Assembly (NCBI RefSeq): GCF_025631005.1
Contig: NZ_JAOTPL010000006.1
Span: forward strand, 109,470 to 173,469
Direction: 5' to 3'
From: Haoranjiania flava
Lineage (GTDB): Bacteria > Bacteroidota > Bacteroidia > Chitinophagales > Chitinophagaceae
Length of the DNA: 64,000 nucleotides
The translations under genes were made by a program, and so were the position numbers. Shown here one piece after another: positions 50,154-58,900 of the stretch (positions are counted from its first letter, which is position 1; each line of letters begins with the position of its first letter). The notes below the pieces were generated by a model. It was not told the DNA's origin, did not search any database, and saw nothing but the letters and a program-made list of their open reading frames with translations.

Positions 50154-51041
50154 GTGCAACAGAAACCATCTATAGATTATGAGCGCGTAGCAGAAGCTAT
50201 CAACTATTTAAAGCTGCATTTTAAAGACCAGCCACGGCTCAGTGAGTTGGCATCCATTGTGCATTTAAGCCCTTATCATTTTCAAAGAATATTCACCGAA
50301 TGGGCCGGCACCAGCCCCAAGAAATTCCTGCAGTACATAACAGTGGAACACGCTAAAAAAATGTTAGCTGAGCAGGCAACTTTACTGGAAACTGCTTATG
50401 AAACCGGGCTTTCAGGCACCGGACGCTTGCATGATCTCTTTGTAAATATTGAAGGCATGACGCCGGCAGAATATAAAAACGGCGGCGCTAACCTGCATAT
50501 TCATTATGAATTTTACAGCACTGTTTTTGGTAAACTGTTTGTAGCATCTACACCGAAAGGTATATGCTATGCTGCATTCGTAGAGAACAATCACCCGCTC
50601 AAAGCGCTGCAGTCAATATTCCCAAATGCCATGTTTTTTCAGTCAAAAGATCCGTTGCACGAGAAAGCTTTGGCCATATTTACGCATAACCACAATCATC
50701 TTGCGCAAATAAAATTACATTTGAAGGGTACTGACTTTCAATTAAAAGTATGGAATGCTCTGCTTGGTATTCCTGCAGGTAAATTAACTACTTACAGCGC
50801 CATAGCCGACCGTGTCAGTAAGCCAAATGCGGCAAGAGCAGTGGGCACAGCTATAGGCAGTAACCCGGTAGCTTATCTGATTCCCTGCCACCGGGTAATC
50901 AGGTCTAACGGCATTTTCGGTGAGTACATGTGGGGCAATACCCGCAAAACCGCGATGATAGGCTGGGAAATGAGTAAGGTTAATGTTGGTGATAATCTTC
51001 CCAGAAATGCGTTATGTACAAACTGCATTGATCAAAGATGA
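50154..51041 (+). CDS. AraC-type HTH fused to O6-methylguanine-DNA alkyltransferase
   Basis: About 295 residues. The N-terminal part is an AraC-family HTH (LSELASIVHLSPYHFQRIFT and TPAEYKNGG, residues 30-100). The C-terminal part is an alkyltransferase with the acceptor motif VAYLIPCHRVIRSNGIFGEY. It lacks the N-terminal methylphosphotriester-sensing zinc domain of full-length Ada, so it is a truncated Ada/AdaB-like form. No ATG fits: the likely start is GTG at 50154 (a TTG at 50094 is the alternative), since recognisable sequence begins at YERVAEAINYLKLHF. A TATTTTTG -7 box at 50138-50145 would support the GTG, with nearly no leader. It follows topoisomerase IB. Confidence 0.82.
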   Translation: MQQKPSIDYERVAEAINYLKLHFKDQPRLSELASIVHLSPYHFQRIFTEWAGTSPKKFLQYITVEHAKKMLAEQATLLETAYETGLSGTGRLHDLFVNIEGMTPAEYKNGGANLHIHYEFYSTVFGKLFVASTPKGICYAAFVENNHPLKALQSIFPNAMFFQSKDPLHEKALAIFTHNHNHLAQIKLHLKGTDFQLKVWNALLGIPAGKLTTYSAIADRVSKPNAARAVGTAIGSNPVAYLIPCHRVIRSNGIFGEYMWGNTRKTAMIGWEMSKVNVGDNLPRNALCTNCIDQR

Positions 51042-51109
51042 ATGATAGCGAACACAATCATTTTTGTACAATAAAAGTCAGCAGCCGTTTTTTATTTTAA
51101 AAAATGTTT

Positions 51110-51117
51110 TAAATTTG
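51110..51117 (+). promoter_or_regulatory. Bacteroidota -7 box of tRNA-Gln
   Basis: TAAATTTG matches TAnnTTTG and lies 8 bp before the tRNA 5' end, as expected for a tRNA promoter. Confidence 0.55.
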
Positions 51118-51125
51118 CACTGCAC

Positions 51126-51198
51126 TGTCCAATGGTGTAATTGGCAACACAACTGACTCTGGATCAGTAGAGTCCAGGTTCGACCCCTGGTTGGACAA
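51126..51198 (+). tRNA. tRNA-Gln(CTG)
   Basis: The acceptor arms TGTCCAA and TTGGACA pair fully. The anticodon arm is ACTGA-CTCTGGA-TCAGT with anticodon CTG (T33 present), so it reads CAG codons for Gln. The T arm is CCAGG-TTCGACC-CCTGG. The 3' CCA is not encoded. A terminator hairpin lies a few bases downstream. Confidence 0.93.
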
Positions 51199-51202
51199 CA
51201 CG

Positions 51203-51235
51203 AAAGCCGCATAAACAGTACGTTTGGCGGCTTTT
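51203..51235 (+). terminator. Terminator of tRNA-Gln with shared AAACAGTACGTTT loop
   Basis: AAAGCCGC pairs with GCGGCTTT, and an inner AAAC/GTTT helix around AGTAC extends the stem; TTTT follows. The inner sequence AAACAGTACGTTT recurs unchanged in the tRNA-Ala terminator at 63689-63722. Confidence 0.75.
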
Positions 51236-51715
51236 CTATTATAGCCAATAACAAATCATCACATATTTATCAATTTCTATAATTATTTTTGGTAGTTTTA
51301 TGCCTCAAAAAAGCCTCACACTATCCCTCAAAAAATAAATACTCGCTATCTTTTATGATTGGCAACCCAGACTTATTAGGCTTGAGCCAAATTTACCTAC
51401 AGCGAGATCATTTTGTGGAGATAAATTACTACTAAAAAATACCGGTTATTGCTTTCTTTACCGGCTTTGGAATGCAGCCTGTTAGATGGAACTTCAATTG
51501 AAGCAAACCCAAATTCTAGGAAAGGCATGGGAAAAGCTGAGTGTACCGGAAGAAAGAATTGCCGCAATTTTTACGATAAAATGAAGAAACCAACATAATA
51601 AACTAAATTTATAAATATTTGTTTATTTTTATTATAACGTGAAAAATATACAGGTAAAAATCAGTAACTACATGTAATAAATTATAACTTCGTAGTAGAC
51701 ATTAAACATAATATC
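51236..51715. other. AT-rich gene-poor strip after tRNA-Gln
   Basis: About 480 bp with only very short frames, such as a 26-codon ORF near 51356 and a 32-codon ORF (51486-51584, MELQLKQTQILGKAWEKLSV). Both begin with ATG and look coding-like in amino acid make-up but match no family I recognise. They may be remnants of an element inserted beside the tRNA gene. Confidence 0.4.
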
Positions 51716-51964
51716 ATGCAACTAAAAATTAATATTTCCTTAGAGCCGGTTTTTTTGCATGACAAAAAGACAAATGGTTATACTTCATACTTTAGACAAT
51801 ATCCTAATGCTGTTGGAGATGGAGATACTAAAGAAAATTCTTTGGACAACTTAGCCAATGTTTTCCTTATCATGCTGGCGAATGAACCTGAATTAGTAAA
51901 AGAAATAATAAAGGATCAGCCAGAAATTAAACTTGATAAAAACCAAAATTTTGAAATTGCATGA
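51716..51964 (+). CDS. HicB-like antitoxin domain protein, no HicA nearby
   Basis: An 82-residue protein starting MQLKINISLEPVFLHDKKTN. The pattern ISLEPV..DKKTNGYTSYFRQYPNAVGDG followed by an LDNLANVFLIMLANE helix fits the partial RNase H fold of HicB-family antitoxins. A HicA toxin, which would begin with a KxxELIKxL double-stranded RNA-binding fold, is absent both before and after. A 41-codon ORF starts inside its stop codon (ATGA overlap). It is a candidate orphan antitoxin or a pair with an unrecognised partner. Confidence 0.65.
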   Translation: MQLKINISLEPVFLHDKKTNGYTSYFRQYPNAVGDGDTKENSLDNLANVFLIMLANEPELVKEIIKDQPEIKLDKNQNFEIA

Positions 51965-52086
51965 CAGATATAGCAAATAATTTTAGGTTTTACCTATTCA
52001 AGTTGAAAGACGTTCTGGAATCAAAACAATATATTTTAAAGGAAGCACTCGCAAGACCTCGATACAGGTGTTCGGGCAATTTATGA
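51961..52086 (+). pseudogene. Short ORF coupled to the HicB-like gene, possibly frameshifted
   Basis: A 41-codon ORF (MTDIANNFRFYLFKLKDVLE...) whose ATG overlaps the upstream stop by ATGA, a typical coupled pair. After ILKEALA the frame ends at TGA, but another frame continues for about 50 residues (DLDTGVRAIYEFQTLLLKEL...), so a single inserted base near 52050 could have broken a roughly 90-residue protein. Its function is not recognised. It is either a decayed partner of the HicB-like protein or a true short peptide. Confidence 0.4.
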
Positions 52087-52638
52087 ATTTCAAACACTTT
52101 TATTGAAAGAGTTAATGATTCTGATTCTTCATGAGTTGATTGTTCGTTGCATACGAGCCAAAAAACTTTCACCAACAGCTTTGCAAAAATCAAGTTTAAA
52201 AAAATCACAGCAACAACGCACATACATGTGAATTTATTTTGAAACCATAGTACGAACGATCTTGCACCGTCTATCCGGGTACCGCAGCTCACTTCGCAGT
52301 ACAGATAACATAGATATTTAGTCTATTGCCTTTCTGAAGTTTATACCATCCTATGAAGTCAATCTTTCAGCCAAATCCCTTGCACCATTACTCAAAATTA
52401 CCCTTTAATCATCCTGTAATTATACACACCTGTTGATAATTGCTTAAAGCTGCGTCAATAAAGGACTTGTGTATCTTTTTCACACCATGTGTAAAACAAT
52501 CACTTTCTTTTCTAATTAATTACCTGGATATTTGTCTTACAGCAAAGGAAAAATCACACACAGGAATAGTTTGACACACCACAACGTAGCATTTACAGTA
52601 CTTGCAGCCAAACCATTCCCAATAAAAGCTTTATAAAT
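52087..52638. other. Gene-poor region upstream of nrdD
   Basis: About 550 bp. The first 120 bp hold the alternate-frame continuation of the broken ORF. The remainder holds the nrdD 5' region, including an imperfect palindrome (52476-52496) and a near-consensus -7 box, GATATTTG, at 52527-52534. No other gene is seen. Confidence 0.5.
52476..52496. promoter_or_regulatory. Imperfect palindrome upstream of nrdD
   Basis: TTTTTCACACCATGTGTAAAA has ACAC/GTGT half-sites flanked by T and A runs, about 140 bp before the nrdD start. A role as operator of an oxygen- or nucleotide-responsive regulator is possible. It does not match the NrdR box well. Confidence 0.3.
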
Positions 52639-54756
52639 ATGGAAAGATATGTCATCAAAAGAAACGGCGAATACCAGCCGCTGGAACCCTTTAAAATAGA
52701 AGATGCTATTAAAAAAGGATTTTATAGTGTGCAGAAAGAATATAGCCCGGCAATATTTGAAAGCGTAATGCATGCGCTGGACAGCAAAACCACCTGGGCT
52801 GTGGAAGAAATACAGGATACTATAGAGAAGGAGCTGTATGATAACAACTATTTTGATGTGATGCGCTCCTTTATGCTGTACAGGCATACAAGAAAGATGC
52901 AACGTGAACATATCGGCGGGTTAAACGAAGACACCACCTATGTTGACAGCACGCAAACTATTGAAGAGTATATACATGAAACCGACTGGCGCATCAATGC
53001 GAATGCCAACACATCTTATTCAAATGCCGGGCTGGTGAACAATGTGGCAGGAAAAATCATTGCCAACTACTGGCTCGATAAAGTTTATTCCAGGGAAGAA
53101 GGCTACGCACACCGCAACGGCGATTATCACATCCATGACCTGGACTGCCTCACCGGCTATTGTGCCGGCTGGAGCCTGCGCGTACTGCTGAATGATGGCT
53201 TCAACGGTGTACGCGGACGTGTTGAAAGCCGCCCGCCATCGCACTTTCGCGAGGCGCTGGGACAAATGGCCAACTTCCTCGGCATACTGCAAAGCGAATG
53301 GGCCGGCGCACAGGCATTCAGCTCTTTCGACACTTACCTGGCGCCTTATGTTTTTAAGGACAACCTGAGCTTTAATGATGTTTTAAAGGCCGTAAGGAGT
53401 TTTGTGTACAACCTCAATGTGCCCGCACGCTGGGGACAGTCGCCATTCACCAATATTACACTCGACTGGATAGTGCCCGCAGACCTCAAAGAGCAGATGC
53501 CTACCAAAAACAATCACCACCTGTTTACAGGCATACAGGACGAAGCCCTGTTGAATAAAGCAATTGCGAGAGGAGCAGATCAACTGGTAGACCTGAGATA
53601 CGAGCATTTCCAGGAAGAGATGAACATGATCAACAAGGCCTACTACACCGTAATGACAGAGGGAGATGCCAACGGACAGCCATTCACTTTCCCGATACCC
53701 ACGGTAAACATTACCGAAGAATTTGACTGGCATGGTGAAAACACAGACATACTGTTTGAGAACACGGCTAAAATAGGCTCATCTTATTTCCAGAATTTTA
53801 TAGGCAGCCAGTATATTTTAGATGACAACGGCAATCGCGTAGAAAACCCTGAAGCTTATAAGCCAAATGCTGTAAGGAGCATGTGTTGCAGGTTGCAGCT
53901 TGACCTGAGGGAATTGCTCAAAAGAGGCAACGGGCTGTTTGGCAGCGCTGAAATGACAGGAAGCATCGGCGTAGTTACCATCAACATGGCGCGCCTCGGC
54001 TACCTGTACAAAGGCAATAAGAAAGGGCTGTTCGAAAGGCTGGATCAGTTACTGTTGCTGGGAAAATCTACCCTGGAAAAGAAAAGGGTGTTTATACAGG
54101 ATATGTACGAAAGAGGTTTGTACCCTTACACAAAAAGGTACCTGCCGCATTTCAGGAACCACTTTTCTACCATTGGCGTAAATGGTATCAATGAAATGAT
54201 CGTGAACTACAGCCAGCAGCAGGACAGCATTACAACCGAGACAGGTATTGAGTTTGCTGCCGAAATACTCGATTACATCCGCAACAGGATGAAAGAGTTC
54301 CAGGCTGAAACGGGCAACCTCTACAACCTGGAAGCTACCCCGGCGGAAGGCACCACTTACCGGTTTGCCAAGGAAGACAAGAAGCGCTACCCCGACATTA
54401 TCCAGGCAGGCTTCGATGAAAATATTTATTACACCAACAGTTCACAGATACCTGCAGACCATACCGATGATCCGTTTGAAGCGCTGAGCCTGCAGGACCA
54501 GCTGCAATGCAAATATACAGGCGGCACGGTGCTGCATTTGTACATGCGCGAAAAAATAAGCACGGCCGAAGCCTGCCGCAACCTGGTAAAAAAAGTATTG
54601 AGCAACTTCCGTCTGCCATACATCACGGTAACGCCTGTGTTCAGTATATGTCCCAAACATGGATACCTGGCAGGCGAACATGAATATTGCCCGAAATGCG
54701 ATAAAGAATTATTGAATGAATTAAACCAAAATAACAAAAAAAATGAACACTACTAA
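52639..54756 (+). CDS. nrdD: Anaerobic ribonucleoside-triphosphate reductase, body without the glycyl-radical site
   Basis: A 705-residue class III reductase that makes dNTPs in the absence of oxygen. The N-terminal ATP-cone is YVIKRNGEYQPLEPFKIEDA. The ten-stranded barrel carries HIHDLDCLTGYCAGW-type sequence (NGDYHIHDLDCLTGYCAGWS) and SMCCRLQLDLREL. The C-terminus has a zinc-ribbon: CPKHGYLAGEHEYCPKCDKE. In other NrdDs the zinc site is followed by the glycyl-radical motif RVxGY, but here the frame ends 12 residues after it. The radical motif lies in the next ORF, which starts 14 bp before this stop. An A8 run (54736-54743) lies at the junction. Confidence 0.95.
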   Translation: MERYVIKRNGEYQPLEPFKIEDAIKKGFYSVQKEYSPAIFESVMHALDSKTTWAVEEIQDTIEKELYDNNYFDVMRSFMLYRHTRKMQREHIGGLNEDTTYVDSTQTIEEYIHETDWRINANANTSYSNAGLVNNVAGKIIANYWLDKVYSREEGYAHRNGDYHIHDLDCLTGYCAGWSLRVLLNDGFNGVRGRVESRPPSHFREALGQMANFLGILQSEWAGAQAFSSFDTYLAPYVFKDNLSFNDVLKAVRSFVYNLNVPARWGQSPFTNITLDWIVPADLKEQMPTKNNHHLFTGIQDEALLNKAIARGADQLVDLRYEHFQEEMNMINKAYYTVMTEGDANGQPFTFPIPTVNITEEFDWHGENTDILFENTAKIGSSYFQNFIGSQYILDDNGNRVENPEAYKPNAVRSMCCRLQLDLRELLKRGNGLFGSAEMTGSIGVVTINMARLGYLYKGNKKGLFERLDQLLLLGKSTLEKKRVFIQDMYERGLYPYTKRYLPHFRNHFSTIGVNGINEMIVNYSQQQDSITTETGIEFAAEILDYIRNRMKEFQAETGNLYNLEATPAEGTTYRFAKEDKKRYPDIIQAGFDENIYYTNSSQIPADHTDDPFEALSLQDQLQCKYTGGTVLHLYMREKISTAEACRNLVKKVLSNFRLPYITVTPVFSICPKHGYLAGEHEYCPKCDKELLNELNQNNKKNEHY

Positions 54757-54922
54757 AACCAAAGAAGCGTTACTACTTGACAGTAACACCGAGAAGCGTA
54801 CAAAATGCCTTGTGTACACCCGTGTAATGGGCTACCACAGGCCTGTTGAAAGTTTCAATATCGGCAAAAAAGGCGAGCACAAACAAAGAACACTATTCGT
54901 GGAAAAGGGCTGTTGCAATTAA
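54743..54922 (+). CDS. Separate glycyl-radical domain of NrdD
   Basis: A 59-residue peptide (MNTTKTKEALLLDSNTEKRT...). Its core KCLVYTRVMGYHRPVESFNI is the glycyl-radical segment of class III reductases (family pattern R-V-x-G-Y-L/F-R-P-V); the predicted radical is Gly30. It overlaps the end of nrdD by 14 bp in the +1 frame and lies 12 bp before nrdG. It should dock with the NrdD body to supply the radical, in the way GrcA/YfiD patches pyruvate formate-lyase. A programmed +1 slip on the A8 run could also make a fused protein. It is too short for many gene callers. Confidence 0.9.
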   Translation: MNTTKTKEALLLDSNTEKRTKCLVYTRVMGYHRPVESFNIGKKGEHKQRTLFVEKGCCN

Positions 54923-54934
54923 GCAAATTCCCGG

Positions 54935-55612
54935 ATGGCCAAGCCTATTTACGATATCACGCCTTTTACACTGATTGACTACCCGGATAAAACAGCCTGC
55001 ATCATCTGGTTTGCAGGCTGCAATATGCGGTGTGTGTACTGTTACAATCCTGATATTGTTTTAGGCAAAGGAAAAATGTCTTTTGAAGATGTTTGTTTAT
55101 TTCTGCAAAAAAGGAAAAATCTGCTTGACGGCGTGGTGCTTAGCGGCGGCGAATGCACGATGCACAAACATCTGAAAGAGTTTATAATGCAGATAAAGTC
55201 AATGGGATTTCTTGTAAAGATTGATACCAACGGAAGCAACCCTGCCTTGATGCGCTTATTGATTCAAGAGGAATTGGTTGACTACGTATCGCTTGATTTT
55301 AAAGCTCCCCCACATCTGTTTAAAGAGATCACACAGTCTGATTTATATAAACCGTTTGAAGAAACGCTGGATATACTTTCCGGCGCTGCCCTGCCCTTTG
55401 AAGTAAGGACTACCGTGCATTCGGGCCTATTGCAAAAGAGCGATCTGCACGAGATGATCAGCTACCTGTACGGTAAAAATTACAAGCATATATTTTACAT
55501 TCAGCAGCACATCAACAATACACGTACACTCGGCAATTTAGCTGCTTCTGACAATGATTTAGACTCCGCAATGTTCGCTGATGAATTGCTGGAAGTAGTG
55601 GTAAGAAACTGA
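54935..55612 (+). CDS. nrdG: Anaerobic RNR activating radical-SAM protein
   Basis: A 225-residue radical SAM enzyme that generates the glycyl radical on the reductase. Its CxxxCxxC cluster is CNMRCVYCYNPD near residue 30. Further motifs are VVLSGGECTMHKHL and LVKIDTNGSNP, as in activases. It begins MAKPIYDITPFTLIDYPDKT, the form seen in Bacteroidota and archaeal NrdG-like activases, and is longer than E. coli NrdG (154 residues). It is the third gene of the nrdD / small peptide / nrdG operon. Confidence 0.93.
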   Translation: MAKPIYDITPFTLIDYPDKTACIIWFAGCNMRCVYCYNPDIVLGKGKMSFEDVCLFLQKRKNLLDGVVLSGGECTMHKHLKEFIMQIKSMGFLVKIDTNGSNPALMRLLIQEELVDYVSLDFKAPPHLFKEITQSDLYKPFEETLDILSGAALPFEVRTTVHSGLLQKSDLHEMISYLYGKNYKHIFYIQQHINNTRTLGNLAASDNDLDSAMFADELLEVVVRN

Positions 55613-55657
55613 AAGAGTAGTTGATGAGCAAAAATCGTCACTACGAAACTTCCGAAA

Positions 55658-55891
55658 GATGCCGTCGCTGCGAACGAGGTACGAGTGAAGCAATCACAAA
55701 CCCAACGCATTCCAATAAAGAGATTGCTTCTAAACTTTCGCTATGCTACAGTTTATCGCAATGACGGATAACCAAGATGCCGTCACTGCGAACGAGCTAC
55801 GAGTGAAGCAGTCTCAAAACACAAACCCATTGCATTCCAATACAGAGATTGCTTCTAAACTTTCGCTATGCTACAGTTTATCGCAATGACG
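55658..55891. repeat. Two tandem palindromic intergenic repeats
   Basis: Unit 1 is 55658-55766 and unit 2 is 55776-55891, about 118 bp apart and nearly identical. Each begins GATGCCGTCRCTGCGAACGA with GTGAAGCA and ends GAGATTGCTTC...TCGCAATGACG, so the outer ends are inverted copies of one another. This is the REP-like CGTCATTGCGA...GAAGCAATC element common in many Bacteroidota genomes. It lies between nrdG and the convergent TonB receptor gene. Confidence 0.75.
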
Positions 55892-55945
55892 AACTTCCAG
55901 GAATGTTGTCACTCAAGAAAAGATAATATACTACAATCAACTAAA

Positions 55946-55965
55946 AAACCCGCCGAAGCGGGTTT
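55946..55965 (-). terminator. Terminator of the Oar-like receptor gene
   Basis: AAACCCGC and GCGGGTTT form an 8-bp stem with a CGAA tetraloop; on the minus strand TTTTTTAG follows. It lies 23 bp past the stop. Confidence 0.88.
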
Positions 55966-55988
55966 GATAGTATATAGGTTGCAGAAAA

Positions 55989-58900
55989 TTAGAAAGTATA
56001 TTTCAGTCCCATTTGCATGCTCCATGTACTGTATGTAGACAGGTTTGGTGTAAATGGATTTGTAACCAACGCACCGCCATATTCTCTCATATTGAAAGTT
56101 GGAGCACCGTTTACAACACCTTTGAACTGTAAAGGATCTGTAAGTGTTGTGGTCTGACGATATCCCCAGTTTTTCCATTTGCTGTTCAGCATATTTCCGA
56201 TATTGAATATATCCATGCTGAACTGTAATACTCTTGCAGTTTTGCCAAATTCATTTTTTCTAACCAGCAAATCCTGCAGGAAACGGAAATCAATCTGGTT
56301 GTACCATGCAGATGTAGCTCCATAACGGTTTACGTACTGGCCTCTCTTACTGTTTAAGTATTTACTGTTGGATATGAACTCATCATAAGCTGCTTGTTGC
56401 TGAGCGACCGTATATTTAGTCGAAGCTATAAATGGCACATCTGCTCCTGAAGGGTAAACGTACATTAATTCAGTATTGCCATCTCCTACAATAGAGCCAT
56501 TAACATTATAACTGATCAAACCCTGGTGTGCACCTTCATAGAATAACGATAGAGTTGTAGGAAAATTAAATATACCATGCTCTATCCTGTAAGAAGCGTT
56601 TGCAATTATCCTATGCGGTATCGCATACTGAGAATTATCCAGCACCTTGTCATTCGGACCATTTACATTATATATAGATTGCCATGCGGAAGTAGCCCTC
56701 GAACCCGGATTGGGGCTCACTTCTTTAGCAGCAGAATATGTATAGGCTACTGAACCAAAAAAGCCATTTTCAAATGTTTTAGATAATTGGGCAGTGGCAG
56801 AAAACGCACTTCCTTTATTCACGTTCTCTAAAATAATAGGTGTGCCGACTGTGGCTGCCGGATAATAGGTGTCAGCAGTGGTTATACCGTTAGGGTAATA
56901 AAATCTTGTATCAGCACCGGTGTATTGAGTAGTAGGCGCTTTCAAATTCGGATTGCGCATTACTACTGCGTTGATATCTTTTGTGTAAATAAGATCAACT
57001 GTAGCTATATACCCATTACCAAGCCTTTTGTCTGCACCAAAATTAGTTCTCCATATTTGTGGAAACCTGAAATCCGGATCAATTAAAACAAAATCTCTGG
57101 GAACAGTAGTACCTGCTGTTCTTACAAATGCGGGAGACTCTGCATACGCATCAGGATTAGGATCAAACTTTGTAACACCTGCAGCAAGCAAGTCTGCAGC
57201 GGTATTAAGCCTTACAGCATTTTGATACATGCCGCTTCCCGAAGGCATATTGGTTAAAAATACAAATGGTATGCGTCCTGTAAATATACCTGTACCACCT
57301 CTTAAAGTCAATGACTTGTCACCCATTGCATCCCAGTTAAATCCAACTCTTGGAGAGAACAACGGCCTGTTTTTGGGCCACTTACCGGTGCTGAAAGACT
57401 TTATATTTCCGTCTTTATCAGGGAACTGAAGTTCATCTATTTTCGGATTAGCTATGGGCTTCTCGCCATAAATAGGCATGTCCATTCTTATACCGTAAGT
57501 CAGTTTAAACTTATCAGTAATATTGTACTCATCCTGCAAGTACGCTCCAAGCTGGCCTAATTTCAATTCAGCAGAAAATACAGCCGGTTTATTTGGCACG
57601 AGTGAATAAGTATAACCATAATAAGCAGGAGCTTTTTCATTGAGGAAATCATCTAATGAATTAAAAGCATAGTGTCCCTGAGAACCGCCCATAAACATAT
57701 TACCTATCTTCTGATGCTCATAGGTGATACCGCCTGTAACTGTATGCCTGCCTGCGTAATAAGTAATGTTGTTGGTAAAATTGATGACATCGTTCACCAA
57801 TTGGTTATTATTTGTAAAAGGATCGGTACCAAAGCTGATAAAGTTTTGCCCGGCTCCGTTAAAAATATCTACAGTCGGAAAAACTGTTTTGTTGCCATAA
57901 GGCTCCCTGATATCGCTTACTTTAGTATAAGTAGCTAAAAACTGGTTGGATAATTCCGGGCTGAACCTGCTGTTCAACTCTAAGGTACCGCTCCTAACAA
58001 TTCTGTTTGTAGCATAGTTAGAGCTTGAAAATGCCATAGAGTTAGCGCTGAACCTGTTGTTAGGTAAACGTGTTACACCTTTAGCCTGGCCCGTTACTAT
58101 AATTGGCCCGTTTTGAGGCACACTACTTCCGTTCAACGGACTTACCTGGTAACCTTTATAGTCAGAAAATTTGAGCGTTAGTTTATGGCTGTTATCAATA
58201 TTCCAGTCAAGTTTAGCTAAAATCTTGCGGTTGTTCTCATCAAAATTCGGAAAATTCTGATATGCACCCAGATCGTAATTGTATTTAGATTTTACAAAAT
58301 CATATACCTTTTTCAAATCTTCCACCTTAGTGTTTGAAGGATTTCCTACAAATGAAGAGCCAGCAGGAGTGAAGTTAATTCCTGGTCTTGAACTTTTTTC
58401 ATATTCACCACTTACAAAAAAGAATAATTTATTCTTGATAATTGGCCCGCCCAAAGTAGCACCTACAATAGTATTGCTATTAGCCGTCTTAGTAAGCTCT
58501 GTACCATTTACTTTATAACCGTATGAATTCTGATTCCTTAAATAAGTGTAGGCAGAACCATGAAATTGATTAGCACCACTCTTAGTAACTACGTTGATGC
58601 CCGCTCCTGTGAAGCCAGACTGGCGCACGTCGAATGGAGCTATGCTTACAGAAACTTCATCAAAGGCATCTAAAGATATTGGAGAACCGCCGCCCGGAGC
58701 AAGGTCGCTGCTAAGGCCAAAGTTGTTATTCAAGTTCGCGCCATCAACTCTTAAGTTGTTGTAACGGCCGTCTCTGCCTCCGAAACTATTGCCATTAGCT
58801 TGTGGAGTAAGGCGTGTAAAATCATTGATAGAACGTGATATTGTAGGCATAGCTGTTATCTGTGCATTTGTCAGAATGGTTGCAGCTCCTGTCTTCACAC

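Noticed and set aside
51126..51715. Integrated element at tRNA-Gln
   Set aside because: No integrase and no duplicated tRNA 3' end were found, so only a gene-poor strip can be claimed.
51990..52292. Minus-strand frame of 100 codons opposite the HicB partner
   Set aside because: No family match or promoter, and a hydrophobic patch produced by the reverse of an AT-rich strip; the plus strand holds the better candidate.
52476..52496. NrdR box upstream of nrdD
   Set aside because: The palindrome does not fit the ACACTATATATTGTGT-type consensus, and only one copy is present.
55621..55900. CRISPR array
   Set aside because: There are only two long palindromic units with no short direct repeats and unique spacers, and no cas genes in the window.
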